Below, piece after piece: positions 1-9,659 of a stretch of 42,710 nucleotides of DNA. The notes under the pieces are model-generated. The model was not told the origin of the DNA. It did no database searches and was given only the letters and a program-made list of their open reading frames with translations. A program made the translations under genes and the position numbers. This DNA is from Desulfobacteraceae bacterium (GTDB lineage Bacteria; Desulfobacterota; Desulfobacteria; Desulfobacterales; Desulfobacteraceae). How positions within the stretch are numbered: position 1 is the stretch's first letter; the number at the start of each line of letters is the position of its first letter. The DNA lies in the NCBI GenBank assembly GCA_024227235.1, contig JAAEKY010000517.1, positions 1 through 42,710 on the forward strand, given 5' to 3'.

Positions 1-1668
1 GGACCGGATGGTATAACGTATGAATATACGTACACGGAAGATAATAAAATATCAGGCATCACCATTCCCGGACAGGGTGGTGTAACCTATACAGAGTATG
101 GCTGGGCTAGACCGGAAACGATTCTTTTACCTGGTGGGACACAACGAACCTTCAGCTACGATGCTTTTGACCGGCCGAAGACGATAGAAACCATTGCCCC
201 TGGGGGTGACATACTGATACATTCACAATATGAGTATGATAATGTTGGTAATATCACCTCGCACAGCACTACAGCAGGCAGTGCAACCTACGGATATGAT
301 GGTCAGTACCGGTTGACCTCAGTTCAAGATCCCCTTTCAGGTGACGTGACCTATCAGTATGATAGTAATGGCAACAGAATCTCTAAAAGTGATCTTGCCG
401 GATTATGGAATTATGATGGAAACGACCAATTAATTGATTATGGAGATACAAGTTTTGCATATGACAGTAATGGCAATACAACATCAGAAATTAAAAATAG
501 TGAAGAATTTATCTATATTTATGACCATGACAACAGGCTGATACGAATTGAGAATCATACAGGCGGAACGATTGCGGAATATTATTATGATCCATTTGGA
601 AGAAGGTTATGGAAAGAGACAGGCGGAGAAAGAACCTACTATTTTTATTCAGATGAAGGTCTAATCGGAGAGTACAATTCATCTGGAACACAAATTAAAT
701 CATATGGATATGAGCCGGGATCAATTGCCACATCCCAACCGATATTCCTCAAAACTGACGTGGGTTACTACTATTACCAGAACAATCATTTAAATGCGCC
801 TGTAAAAATAACAGACACTAATGGAACAATAGTCTGGTCAGCACAGTACGATACTTTTGGTAAAGCTGATGTACTTTCCGGTTCCGTCATTACCAATAAT
901 CTTCGTTTTCCTGGCCAGTACGAAGATTCTGAAACAGGCCTGCATTATAATTTTAATCGATATTATAACCCTGAAACAGGACGGTTTCTGTCTTCAGATC
1001 CAATAGGACTCAATGGAGGATTGAACCGTTATTCTTATGCAAATATGAATCCGATCAATTTGATTGATCCTTATGGCCTTTGCAGTTTTGACTATTATTT
1101 GGAGGGCGCCGGGAATTTTCTTGTAGCATTTGGGAGAACTATAGATCCAGGTATCGCAGATCTTATTAATAGAGGTATGGATAGATGGGTTTGGGGTAAT
1201 GAAGGAAAGAGTACAAATGATTATATCAATAAAGATGATCCAGGATATTCAGCTGGAAGAGCCGCGGGATATATTTATAACACAATACAATTTGTTAGAA
1301 CTGGAGCTGTCATTGCATGGAAAAAAGGGTTGAATGCAGGCAGTAAAACAATTACCTGGACAGGTAAACGTGCAAAAAAGTTTGCTGAGTATGGAGGAAT
1401 ACCTATGCATAAAACACCAATTGGTGCTGTATTAGATAAAACACAAAATGTTTTAACCAAATTTGTGGGTCGGGATAAAGCAAATAAATTGATGTTTCGG
1501 ATAAATGCAAGGGCTAGTGCAACATACGTGAAAAATGCCAAAGGGCCAGTACGCAGAGTTGTCGATACTTTAGATAAAGAGGCCTCTGGGAAATTTTATA
1601 GATGGATTGAAAAACCTATATTGGATAGAAAAAAAAATAAAATAATTGAAAGGGTTTTGAAAAAATAA
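1..1668 (+). CDS. Rhs/YD-repeat protein, 3' portion, with variable C-terminal tip
   Basis: The frame is open from base 1, so the gene starts upstream of the window and about 555 C-terminal residues are visible. The protein is full of YD-type repeats (YQYDSNGNRIS, FAYDSNGNTTS, YIYDHDNRLIRI, YYYDPFGRRLWKE). They lead into the conserved Rhs core end, where RYYNPETGRFLSSDPIGLNGG is followed by NRYSYANMNPINLIDPYGL. In Rhs proteins this core forms a shell around a polymorphic C-terminal toxin or effector domain. Here about 195 residues follow PYGL (from about base 1081). They are lysine/arginine rich towards the end, and I recognise no toxin family in them. No small immunity-like gene follows; the next gene begins 112 bases downstream and encodes a secreted repeat protein. 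The Rhs assignment is firm; toxicity is inference. Confidence 0.9.
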   Translation, partial: GPDGITYEYTYTEDNKISGITIPGQGGVTYTEYGWARPETILLPGGTQRTFSYDAFDRPKTIETIAPGGDILIHSQYEYDNVGNITSHSTTAGSATYGYDGQYRLTSVQDPLSGDVTYQYDSNGNRISKSDLAGLWNYDGNDQLIDYGDTSFAYDSNGNTTSEIKNSEEFIYIYDHDNRLIRIENHTGGTIAEYYYDPFGRRLWKETGGERTYYFYSDEGLIGEYNSSGTQIKSYGYEPGSIATSQPIFLKTDVGYYYYQNNHLNAPVKITDTNGTIVWSAQYDTFGKADVLSGSVITNNLRFPGQYEDSETGLHYNFNRYYNPETGRFLSSDPIGLNGGLNRYSYANMNPINLIDPYGLCSFDYYLEGAGNFLVAFGRTIDPGIADLINRGMDRWVWGNEGKSTNDYINKDDPGYSAGRAAGYIYNTIQFVRTGAVIAWKKGLNAGSKTITWTGKRAKKFAEYGGIPMHKTPIGAVLDKTQNVLTKFVGRDKANKLMFRINARASATYVKNAKGPVRRVVDTLDKEASGKFYRWIEKPILDRKKNKIIERVLKK

Positions 1669-1780
1669 AAAAAGTTCCGTTTTAATGGTCTTAAATTAGA
1701 ATAGAACCAATACCTTAATGTCTTTTGTTTATTAGAATGAATAAAAAAATAATAAGATTTTATTAATCAGGACAGGGAAC

Positions 1781-4700
1781 ATGATAAGAATTTTCAAATA
1801 TCAATTTATAGAGATACTATTAATAGTACAATTGGTTATTTTATTATTGGTATTATTTTTGCCAAAATATTTACTTGCCGATGACTCCATCTGCGCTAAA
1901 GTCAAAATCGAAATCAGCCAGGAGATGACATTAGAACGCCAGGCATTTGAAGCACACATGCGGATTAATAACGGACTTACCCATGTGGCATTGGAGGATG
2001 TGAATATTGAAGTGTCATTTGCGGATGAGGATGGCAACTCTGTACTGGCTTCATCAAACGCTGACGATACACAGGCACTTTTTTACATCCGTGTGGATTC
2101 CATGGATCAGATCAGTGACATCCAGGGAAACGGCAGTGTACAACCTGAAACATCTGCTGATATCCGATGGTTGATCATACCGGCAACTGGTGCGTCCAAC
2201 GGGCTTGAATCAGGCACATTGTATTATGTAGGGGCCACTCTGACATATACCCTTGGAGGTGAAGAGCATGTAACAAAGGTGAATCCTGATTATATCTATG
2301 TCAAACCCATGCCAGACCTGGTGCTGGATTATTTTTTACCCACTGATGTGTATGGAGATGATGCGTTTACTTCAGAAATCGAACCCAGTATTCCTTTTTC
2401 TCTGGGAGTACGGATTAAAAATACTGGGGCAGGGGCTGCCAGAAGTCTGAAAATAGAGTCTGCTCAGCCAAAGATCATTGAAAATGAACAGGGGCTGTTG
2501 ATTAATTTTGTAATTGAAGAAAGTGAAGTCAATGGCCAGGAAGCCACCCCTTCACTTACAGTGGATTTCGGGGATATTGTTCCGAATGTTGCAGGTACAG
2601 CCCGATGGTTCATGTCCTGCAGTTTGTCGGGTCAGTTTACAGAATTTACAGCAGATTTTTCTCACTCAGATGAACTAGGCGGGCAATTAACCTCTTTGAT
2701 CGATGTGATCAATACCCATTTTTTAGTACGGGATGTACTGGTTGATCTGCCGGGAAGAGATAATATCAGGGATTTTCTTGCTCAAAATACTGGCATATAT
2801 AAAGTATATGAATCTGATAATGTGGATACAGAAGTGACAGATCAATCTTCTTTTTCCTCTCTTGTATTTATCAGCAGCCAGGGGGGGGAAACAGAATATC
2901 AGCTCAATACAGCTGCAACAGCTGGATTTTCAATGGTGTCATTGCCAGATCCTTTTGGGGGCACAAAATTATTAAAACAGGTAATCCGATCTGATGGAAA
3001 ACTCATCAGCGAGCACAATGCATGGTTGTCCAAAACACGAAATGGCAGTGATCCCTGGCAGTATTTTGTCAATGTGTTTGATCAGAACACCACCGCTTCC
3101 TATCGTTTTATTTTTGTTGATTCTACTGAACTACCTCAACCCCCGGTGCTTCAATATATTTCAGATAAAACTCTGGTGGAAGGCAACCCGGTGGGATTTC
3201 TTGTTCAGGCAAGTGACCCCAATGGAACCATTCCATCCTTGACTGCATCTGGATTACCGTCTGGTGTCAATTTTACAGATCAGGGCACTGGGACCGGTTT
3301 GTGTGACTGGGTTCCTTTTCCAGGACAGGCAGGTGTTTACCATATAACGTTTACAGCCTCAGATGGTCAGCTTCAGGCATCTCGTTCAGTCACAATCAAA
3401 GTGTGCTCGATCAGTGATTCAGACTGCGACGGTATGGACGATCAGTGGGAGATGGATGAATTTGGAACTTTGGACAGAGATGGTACTGAAGATTTTGATG
3501 GGGACGGTATACTGGATCTGGATGAATTTTTAAATGGTACTGATCCCAATGGCACTGAGAATGCGCCAAGCATTCCTGTGATTAATTCACCCCAGATGGA
3601 GGGTGTTGTCAATACGCTTCAACCTGATCTAACCGTGTTTTGCAGCACAGATCCAGACTATGATAGTCTGACGTATGAATTTGAAATCTTTTCTGATTCT
3701 GGATATACCACGCCTGTCGCAACAGATAATAATGTGCCAGAATCAGGCGCTATTGCGATCTGGACTGTACCCGTCCCTCTTGTTGAGAACCAGACCTATT
3801 TCTGGCGGGCCAGGGCATTTGATGGTACGGCTTATTCGCTCTGGATGCATGGCCGTTTCTTTGTCAACCAGGTAAATGATCTGCCAGGTGATGTGGAACT
3901 ATTAACCCCGGAAGATACAGGAACCGTTGATTCTATTCGTCCCCTGCTTGCATCAGGGTGCAGTGTTGATCCTGATAACGATTCTCTGGAATATACATTC
4001 TCCGTGTATGCGGATCAGCAATTAACTCAGTTGGTGACCTCAGGTGTTGGTTCAATTACTGCTGAAAACTGCAGTGTCTCCTGGCAGGTAGATGCAGATC
4101 TGACAGATGGAATATCCTATTTCTGGCAGGTTACAGCCACGGATTCTTCTTTGGCAGTATCCACAAGTCCGGTGTATTCATTTGTCGTCCAGACCACGAA
4201 TCAGACACCCCCTTGCCCTGGTATTGATTCACCTGTAAGCAATGGTGAGATAGATATATTAGATCCAGCGCTTTCTATTTTAGGGGTTGTTGATCCAGAT
4301 GGTGACCCGGTTGAATATGAGTTCCAGGTGGATGTGTCAAAAAACTTTGATTCTGCAGGCCTTATGGATTCTGATCCATCAGACATTTTAGTGTCAGGGG
4401 CTTACATCCAATGGCCGTTGCAAAGCTTACAGGACAATACCTGGTATTATTGGCGGGCAAAGGCAAAAGACAGTGTATCTGCAAGCCAATGGGTGTATGG
4501 CAAATTTTTTGTGAATACGTTTAATGATGCACCTGAAAAACCGGTTGTTCAAAACCCGGGTAAGCTGGCGTGGACGGATCAACTGGCCCCTGAGTTATCG
4601 ATTCATCCGTCTGAAGAATCAGATCATGACCCGGTTGAGCTGGTTGTGGAAGTGTATGAGGATGCAAATCTCAATCATCTGGTCCTATATGAAACATCAA

Positions 4701-5809
4701 GCAGCCAGACATTGACCCTTTCCCAGGCACTTGAGAATTCAACCTGGTATTACTGGCGGGCACAGTTGATTGATGAACATGGGATTGTTGGGCCGTGGAG
4801 TGACACCCATTCCTTTTTTGTTAAGACAGATACATATGATGACCCACCCGTAATTGATCTGATACTGCCTGACAGTGATACAACCATCACGGTTGAAAAT
4901 TCCAATACTGTATTATCTATATCATGGGATGATTTTGACCCTGACTCAAATGCCCAGGTGTCACTGTTTTATGACACAGACATGTCAGGTGCAGATGGGA
5001 CATTGATTACATCAAATATCACAGAAGATCCAGATGGTTTGCAGGATACATTTGAATGGAATATTGATGGCCTTGCAGGCGGTACATATTATGTGTATGC
5101 CCAGATATCAGATGGCTCAAATATCCATACTGACTATGCAGATGGTTTTGTAAATATAAACTATCCACCATTTGAACCCACCTTGCCGACACCTATAAAT
5201 TCTGAAGCCGACCTTTCAATTGATCTTTCATTGTTCTGGACAGGTGGAGATCCGGATCCTGGCGCCACGCTGATGTATGATGTCTTTTTAGGACAGACTG
5301 CAGGAAACCTCCAGTTGCTGGGTACTACAGATGGAAATGAAATATATCCACTATCTGGGTTAGAGTACAATACCACGTATTTTTGGAATATTGTTTCAAA
5401 AGACCAGGTGGAAGCGCAGACGGCAGGACCGATATGGCAGTTTTCTACATTTGCTGGGGATTCAGACAATGATGGTGATGGCCTTTCAAACCAAGAGGAA
5501 ATAAATTTTGGGACTAACCCATTTAACACAGATACAGACCAGGATGGGTTTGACGATTTTACAGAAGTGCAGCAAGCATCATCACCATTGGACTCACAAA
5601 GCACACCCAATCTACCTCCGCCATATGGGGATATAGACCAGGATGATGATGTTGATGGCGCTGATGTCTCTTTGTTCATTTTATCTTTTGGCACCAGTAG
5701 TGGTGACCAAAACTATAATATAAATGCAGATATAAATAATGATAACATTATAGACAATAAAGACATTGAACTGTTCAAAAATATCTTTGGTCATTTGTAT
5801 GAGAATTGA
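1781..5809 (+). CDS. Large secreted Ig/FN3-repeat protein with calcium-binding repeats and C-terminal dockerin-like module
   Basis: 1342 residues, starting with a signal-anchor-like hydrophobic stretch (about residues 8-33, ending LLADDS). Residues about 35-440 are beta-rich and not recognised. Residues about 450-541 resemble a putative Ig (He_PIG) domain (PSGVNFTDQGTG, YHITFTASDGQ). Residues about 543-593 are Asp-rich thrombospondin-3-like calcium repeats (DFDGDGILDLDEF). Residues about 595-1225 contain five or six FN3-like repeats of about 100 residues marked by YFWRARA, YYWRAKA, YYWRAQ and YFWNIVS. More calcium repeats follow (DNDGDGLSNQEEINFGTNP). The last 60 residues carry two F-hand-like motifs (GDIDQDDDVDGADVSLF and NADINNDNIIDNKDIELF), typical of type I dockerin. 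The ATG follows CAGGACAGGGAAC. It is probably an extracellular adhesin or matrix component; the cohesin partner, if any, is not in the window. Confidence 0.8.
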   Translation: MIRIFKYQFIEILLIVQLVILLLVLFLPKYLLADDSICAKVKIEISQEMTLERQAFEAHMRINNGLTHVALEDVNIEVSFADEDGNSVLASSNADDTQALFYIRVDSMDQISDIQGNGSVQPETSADIRWLIIPATGASNGLESGTLYYVGATLTYTLGGEEHVTKVNPDYIYVKPMPDLVLDYFLPTDVYGDDAFTSEIEPSIPFSLGVRIKNTGAGAARSLKIESAQPKIIENEQGLLINFVIEESEVNGQEATPSLTVDFGDIVPNVAGTARWFMSCSLSGQFTEFTADFSHSDELGGQLTSLIDVINTHFLVRDVLVDLPGRDNIRDFLAQNTGIYKVYESDNVDTEVTDQSSFSSLVFISSQGGETEYQLNTAATAGFSMVSLPDPFGGTKLLKQVIRSDGKLISEHNAWLSKTRNGSDPWQYFVNVFDQNTTASYRFIFVDSTELPQPPVLQYISDKTLVEGNPVGFLVQASDPNGTIPSLTASGLPSGVNFTDQGTGTGLCDWVPFPGQAGVYHITFTASDGQLQASRSVTIKVCSISDSDCDGMDDQWEMDEFGTLDRDGTEDFDGDGILDLDEFLNGTDPNGTENAPSIPVINSPQMEGVVNTLQPDLTVFCSTDPDYDSLTYEFEIFSDSGYTTPVATDNNVPESGAIAIWTVPVPLVENQTYFWRARAFDGTAYSLWMHGRFFVNQVNDLPGDVELLTPEDTGTVDSIRPLLASGCSVDPDNDSLEYTFSVYADQQLTQLVTSGVGSITAENCSVSWQVDADLTDGISYFWQVTATDSSLAVSTSPVYSFVVQTTNQTPPCPGIDSPVSNGEIDILDPALSILGVVDPDGDPVEYEFQVDVSKNFDSAGLMDSDPSDILVSGAYIQWPLQSLQDNTWYYWRAKAKDSVSASQWVYGKFFVNTFNDAPEKPVVQNPGKLAWTDQLAPELSIHPSEESDHDPVELVVEVYEDANLNHLVLYETSSSQTLTLSQALENSTWYYWRAQLIDEHGIVGPWSDTHSFFVKTDTYDDPPVIDLILPDSDTTITVENSNTVLSISWDDFDPDSNAQVSLFYDTDMSGADGTLITSNITEDPDGLQDTFEWNIDGLAGGTYYVYAQISDGSNIHTDYADGFVNINYPPFEPTLPTPINSEADLSIDLSLFWTGGDPDPGATLMYDVFLGQTAGNLQLLGTTDGNEIYPLSGLEYNTTYFWNIVSKDQVEAQTAGPIWQFSTFAGDSDNDGDGLSNQEEINFGTNPFNTDTDQDGFDDFTEVQQASSPLDSQSTPNLPPPYGDIDQDDDVDGADVSLFILSFGTSSGDQNYNINADINNDNIIDNKDIELFKNIFGHLYEN

Positions 5810-5910
5810 AAGATGATGTTGGTCTCAAAGACGGCTGTGAATTATAAAAAAATGAACTAAAAATTGTTTAATGAGGGTTTTCTAACAACTTAAAATGGCA
5901 ATGGGTATAA

Positions 5911-5946
5911 AAAAAAGGCAGGGTGATTTACAAAACCCTGCCTTTT
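5911..5946 (-). terminator. Intrinsic terminator of the ilv-leu operon
   Basis: An 11-bp perfect stem (AAAAGGCAGGG at 5913-5923 with CCCTGCCTTTT at 5936-5946) surrounds a 12-base loop. Read on the minus strand, the stem runs into a tract of T residues (complement of the A-run at 5909-5916). It lies 20 bases past the leuA stop codon. On the plus strand only four T follow the stem, so it probably acts mainly on the minus strand. The rest of 5810-5966 holds no gene that I can support. Confidence 0.88.
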
Positions 5947-5966
5947 ATGGGGACCTTTGGAATAAT

Positions 5967-7511
5967 TTATAGGGTTTCAGGTTTTACAACCGGATGTTCC
6001 TTCAAATATTCCAATCTGTTTAATCCGTTTATATATGCCAGAGCACTGGCAGTAATAATATCCGGGTCAGCACCTTTTCCTAAGGCGACAATCCCATCTT
6101 CCTGTAACCGGACAGTTACTTCTCCTTGCGCATCAGTTCCTTCTGTCAGTGCAGAGATCGTAAATCTTAATAGCTCAGATTTGGTGTTGGTTAATTTAGA
6201 GATAATATTATAAACTGCATCAATCGGGCCGTTTCCTTCTGTTGATCCCTGGACTGGACGGCCATTAATATTCAGTTGAACGCTGGCAGTTGGAAAAACG
6301 GTACTTCCGGATAATACATGGATATATTCAAGACAGAAAACTTCTGAACTCCTTAATACCCCTTCATTGATCAATGCTTCAATATCCTCATCAAGAATAC
6401 TTTTTTTCTTGTCAGCCAACCGTTTAAATTTTGTGAAGACCGTATCAAGCTCGTCCTTTGACAGATCATATCCCATCTCCTGGATATGCGAGTTCAATGC
6501 ATGCCGGCCGGAATGCTTTCCTAAAACCAGGTTGTTTTTATTCAGGCCTATGGTTTCAGGCTTCATTATTTCATAAGTCATGGGGTTTTTCAAAACGCCA
6601 TCCTGATGGATTCCGGCTTCATGAGCAAATGCATTAGCGCCAACAACGGCCCGATTGGGTTGAACAAGGATACCGCAGATCATACTGACCAAACGGCTGG
6701 TAGGATAAATCCTTTTGGTGTTTATTGAGGTTGTCTGTGGAAAAAAATTGGGCCGAGTATGAAGTGACATGACCACTTCTTCAAGCGATGTATTTCCCGC
6801 TCTTTCACCAATCCCGTTAATCGTAACTTCCACCTGTCGAGCCCCTGCTTTAATCGCAGCAAGGGTGTTGGCTGTGGCAAGCCCAAGATCGTTGTGGCAA
6901 TGCACACTTAATATGGCTTTATCAATATTGGGAGTATTTTTCATGACATATTTGATAAGTTCACTATATTCTTCCGGTATTGCATATCCTACTGTATCCG
7001 GAAGGTTGACTGTTGTGGCTCCAGCATCAATAACCGCTTCGAACACCTTACACAGAAAGTCAGGATTGGATCTTGACCCATCTTCAGCTGAGAATTCAAC
7101 GTTGTCTGTATAAGATGCAGCCAGCTTGACCGATTTGATGGCTTGTTTTAAAACTTGATCCGGGTCCATCTGAAGCTTGTATTTCATATGCAGTTCAGAG
7201 GTGGCAATAAAAGTATGTATCCTTGGATGCACAGCATTTTTAATCGCCTCCCATCCTCTGTTAATATCTTCTTTATTCGCCCGGCATAAGGAAGCCACCT
7301 GTGTTTTTTTAAGCGTTTCAGCAATGGCCTTGACCGATTCAAAGTCTCCAACAGATGCGGCGGGAAATCCTGCTTCAATTACATTGACACCCAGCGTTTC
7401 AAGCTGAGTGGCAATACGCAGTTTTTCAGCCTGGTTCATGCTGGCTCCGGGTGATTGTTCTCCATCTCTTAACGTTGTGTCAAAAATAATTATTTGATTA
7501 TCTTGTGTCAT
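5967..7511 (-). CDS. leuA: 2-isopropylmalate synthase
   Basis: 514 residues, usual for long-form LeuA. The enzyme condenses 2-oxoisovalerate with acetyl-CoA, the first committed step of leucine synthesis. The N terminus IIFDTTLRDGEQSPGASM is the HMGL-like TIM-barrel signature, with R and D of the catalytic TLRDGEQ loop. The metal-binding histidines lie in SVHCHNDLGLATANTLAAI and the second signature is VTINGIGERAGNTSLEEV. AHEAGIHQDGVLKNPMTYE and GKHSGRHAL are typical of LeuA rather than homocitrate synthase. The last 120 or so residues form the LeuA dimer regulatory domain that binds leucine for feedback inhibition. The ATG lies one base after the cimA stop codon (TAAAATG), so translation is probably coupled. 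It is the last gene of the operon. Confidence 0.97.
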   Translation of the reverse strand: MTQDNQIIIFDTTLRDGEQSPGASMNQAEKLRIATQLETLGVNVIEAGFPAASVGDFESVKAIAETLKKTQVASLCRANKEDINRGWEAIKNAVHPRIHTFIATSELHMKYKLQMDPDQVLKQAIKSVKLAASYTDNVEFSAEDGSRSNPDFLCKVFEAVIDAGATTVNLPDTVGYAIPEEYSELIKYVMKNTPNIDKAILSVHCHNDLGLATANTLAAIKAGARQVEVTINGIGERAGNTSLEEVVMSLHTRPNFFPQTTSINTKRIYPTSRLVSMICGILVQPNRAVVGANAFAHEAGIHQDGVLKNPMTYEIMKPETIGLNKNNLVLGKHSGRHALNSHIQEMGYDLSKDELDTVFTKFKRLADKKKSILDEDIEALINEGVLRSSEVFCLEYIHVLSGSTVFPTASVQLNINGRPVQGSTEGNGPIDAVYNIISKLTNTKSELLRFTISALTEGTDAQGEVTVRLQEDGIVALGKGADPDIITASALAYINGLNRLEYLKEHPVVKPETL

Positions 7512-7512
7512 T

Positions 7513-9099
7513 TTATTTTACCTTATTGTTATCGAGTGAAAGTTTGTATTGAAAACTGTCAGCCAATGCCTGCCAACTGGCTTCAATAATATCTTCTGAA
7601 ACTCCAATGGTTGAAAAAATATTGTTTTCATCCCGCGACTCAATTAGAACGCGTACTTTTGCATCTGTGCCATCCATTCCGTCAATAACACGGACCTTAA
7701 AGTCAACCAGATGCATATCGTTTATTTGCGGGTATATAGTTGTCAAAGCTTTTCTTAGAGCATTGTCCAGTGCACTGACTGGACCATCCCCCTCTGCTGA
7801 AGTAATTTCAGTCTTGTTACCGACTCTGATCTTGATCATGGCGTGGGAATAGCAAGGCTTTTCTTTGTCTTTTTCAACTACGACTCTGAAAGATTCAAGT
7901 TCAAAGTGAGGAATAAACTGATTGGTCAGTTTTTCCATAATAAGTTTTAATGAGCCTTCCGCTGCATCAAATTCAAATCCATCATCCTCAAGCTCCTTAA
8001 TGCTTGATACGATCTGATGTCCGTTTGCCCCGCTTTTACTTAGATCCACCCCAAGTTCTTTGGCTTTATATTCAATATTGCTTTTACCGGACTGCTCTGA
8101 GACAATCACTCGGCGTTCATTTCCCACTATTTCTGGCGGTATATGCTCATAGGCTTTTGGATTCTTCATAATGGCGCTTACATGAACTCCTCCTTTATGG
8201 GCAAAAGCGCTTTTGCCGACAAAAGGCCTTGAATTCACAGGGGGTACATTGGCAGTTTCAGAAATGAATCGTGATAGATTGACTAATTTGGCCAATTTAT
8301 CCGGGTGAATACACTCTCGATTCATTTTCAGGGACAAAATGGGGATAACAGCTGTTAAATCTGCATTACCACACCGTTCTCCATAGCCATTGATTGTCCC
8401 TTGGACCATGGTTGCTCCTGCATGAACCGCGGTAACTGAATTCGCAACCGCCATGGCACAGTCATTATGGGTGTGTATACCAAAAATGAGATCTGTTTCT
8501 TTTTTGAAATGGTCTATTACTTTCTGGGTGATGGTTTCAATATCACAGGGTAAAGACCCCCCATTGGTATCGCAAAGAACCAGGCATTTAGTACCGCCTT
8601 CAACAGCGGCTTCAAGCGTTTTTAAGGCATAATCAAAGTTGGCTTTATACCCGTCAAAGAAATGTTCAGCATCATAGATGACTTCTTTATCGTGGCTTAA
8701 AAGATAAGCAATACTGTCTTTGATCATTGCAAGATTTTCTTGTTTTGTATTTTGCATAATCGATTCAACATGAAGATCCCAGGATTTTCCAAAGATGGTA
8801 ATAACAGGCGCCCCACTATCTAACAACGCTTGAATATTGGCATCAGTTTCACATGTTTTTCCCAGGCGGCGAGTTGAACCGAAAGCAGCTATCTTAGCGT
8901 TTTTAAATTCAATATCTTTTGCCAGCTCAAAAAAATGCTGCGCTCCTGGATTTGATCCGGGCCACCCACCTTCAATATAGTGGATGCCTGATTCATCTAG
9001 ACGTCTTGCAATTTTTAATTTGTCTTCAGGCGAGAAGAATATGTTTTCTCCCTGCATGCCATCTCTTAGCGTGGTGTCGTATAAAAGTGCTTTTTCCAT
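7513..9099 (-). CDS. cimA: (R)-citramalate synthase, CimA type
   Basis: 528 residues. It belongs to the same HMGL-like family as its neighbour leuA but to the citramalate subgroup: YDTTLRDGMQGENIFFSPEDK at the N terminus, then GGWPGSNP, FGSTRRLGK, FGIHTHNDCAMAVANS (metal-binding His) and GTINGYGERCGNADL. A C-terminal regulatory domain follows from about residue 395. The family condenses pyruvate with acetyl-CoA to give citramalate, which isopropylmalate isomerase and dehydrogenase convert to 2-oxobutyrate. Isoleucine can then be made without threonine deaminase. Placement between ilvN and leuA fits this role. The ATG is 39 bases after the ilvN stop codon. Homocitrate synthase is an alternative on sequence alone, but the GENIFFSPEDK/FGSTRR signature and the context favour CimA. 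Confidence 0.93.
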   Translation of the reverse strand: MEKALLYDTTLRDGMQGENIFFSPEDKLKIARRLDESGIHYIEGGWPGSNPGAQHFFELAKDIEFKNAKIAAFGSTRRLGKTCETDANIQALLDSGAPVITIFGKSWDLHVESIMQNTKQENLAMIKDSIAYLLSHDKEVIYDAEHFFDGYKANFDYALKTLEAAVEGGTKCLVLCDTNGGSLPCDIETITQKVIDHFKKETDLIFGIHTHNDCAMAVANSVTAVHAGATMVQGTINGYGERCGNADLTAVIPILSLKMNRECIHPDKLAKLVNLSRFISETANVPPVNSRPFVGKSAFAHKGGVHVSAIMKNPKAYEHIPPEIVGNERRVIVSEQSGKSNIEYKAKELGVDLSKSGANGHQIVSSIKELEDDGFEFDAAEGSLKLIMEKLTNQFIPHFELESFRVVVEKDKEKPCYSHAMIKIRVGNKTEITSAEGDGPVSALDNALRKALTTIYPQINDMHLVDFKVRVIDGMDGTDAKVRVLIESRDENNIFSTIGVSEDIIEASWQALADSFQYKLSLDNNKVK

Positions 9100-9138
9100 T
9101 GGTTTTCCTGTCTGTTGATTTTAATCTCTTAATTGGTT

Positions 9139-9633
9139 TTAATTATTTCCATTTTCTCTTGCAAGGGCAATGGACCCGGTGGAGGCAATTTCAATAATTC
9201 CAATGGGTTTTAATAAAGAAACAATGGCATTATGTTTTTCACTATCTCCGGAAATCTCTATGGTGTAATGCGAAAGTCCAACATCAACAATCTTGCATCT
9301 GAAAATATCAACTATTCTTAATATGTCTGCCTTTTTATCAGATTTTGCATTTACTTTGATCAATGCCAGTTGCCGCTGAACATATTTTTTATCCGTTAAA
9401 TCATTTACAGTTATGACATTAATCAATTTATGCAGCTGTTTTTTTATCTGTTCAATAATATGGGGTTCACAGTTTGTTACCATTGTGATTCTTGATACAT
9501 CAGGCTTATTCGTACTTGCCACACTTAAACTGTCAATATTAAATCCGCGGCCTGAAAAAAGTCCAGCAATCCTTGAAAGAACGCCTGGCTCGTCATCTAC
9601 GAGAATAGAAAGTAAGTAGCTGTTTGTTTTCAT
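9139..9633 (-). CDS. ilvN: Acetolactate synthase small (regulatory) subunit
   Basis: 164 residues from the ATG at 9633, the usual size for the IlvN/IlvH family. MKTNSYLLSILVDDEPGVLSRIAGLF opens the N-terminal ACT domain, with the valine-binding loop region GVLSRIAGLFSGRGFNIDSL. A C-terminal ALS_ss_C domain follows (VDIFRCKIVDVGLSHYTIEI). The subunit binds IlvB, raises its activity and confers feedback inhibition by valine. An in-frame TTG exists 18 bases upstream, but it lies inside the ribosome-binding site (GGAAAGGA), so the ATG eight bases after that site is the better start. It follows ilvB by 26 bases in the operon. Confidence 0.95.
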   Translation of the reverse strand: MKTNSYLLSILVDDEPGVLSRIAGLFSGRGFNIDSLSVASTNKPDVSRITMVTNCEPHIIEQIKKQLHKLINVITVNDLTDKKYVQRQLALIKVNAKSDKKADILRIVDIFRCKIVDVGLSHYTIEISGDSEKHNAIVSLLKPIGIIEIASTGSIALARENGNN

Positions 9634-9659
9634 AATTATTATCCTTTCCAATATCCAAA

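Noticed and set aside
5161-5694. 177-codon open frame antisense to the dockerin protein
   Set aside because: Serine/proline-rich shadow of a repetitive gene; no ribosome-binding site or recognisable domain, while the plus-strand frame is clearly coding.
9634-9651. TTG start extending ilvN by six residues
   Set aside because: The TTG lies within the GGAAAGGA ribosome-binding site of the ATG at 9633.
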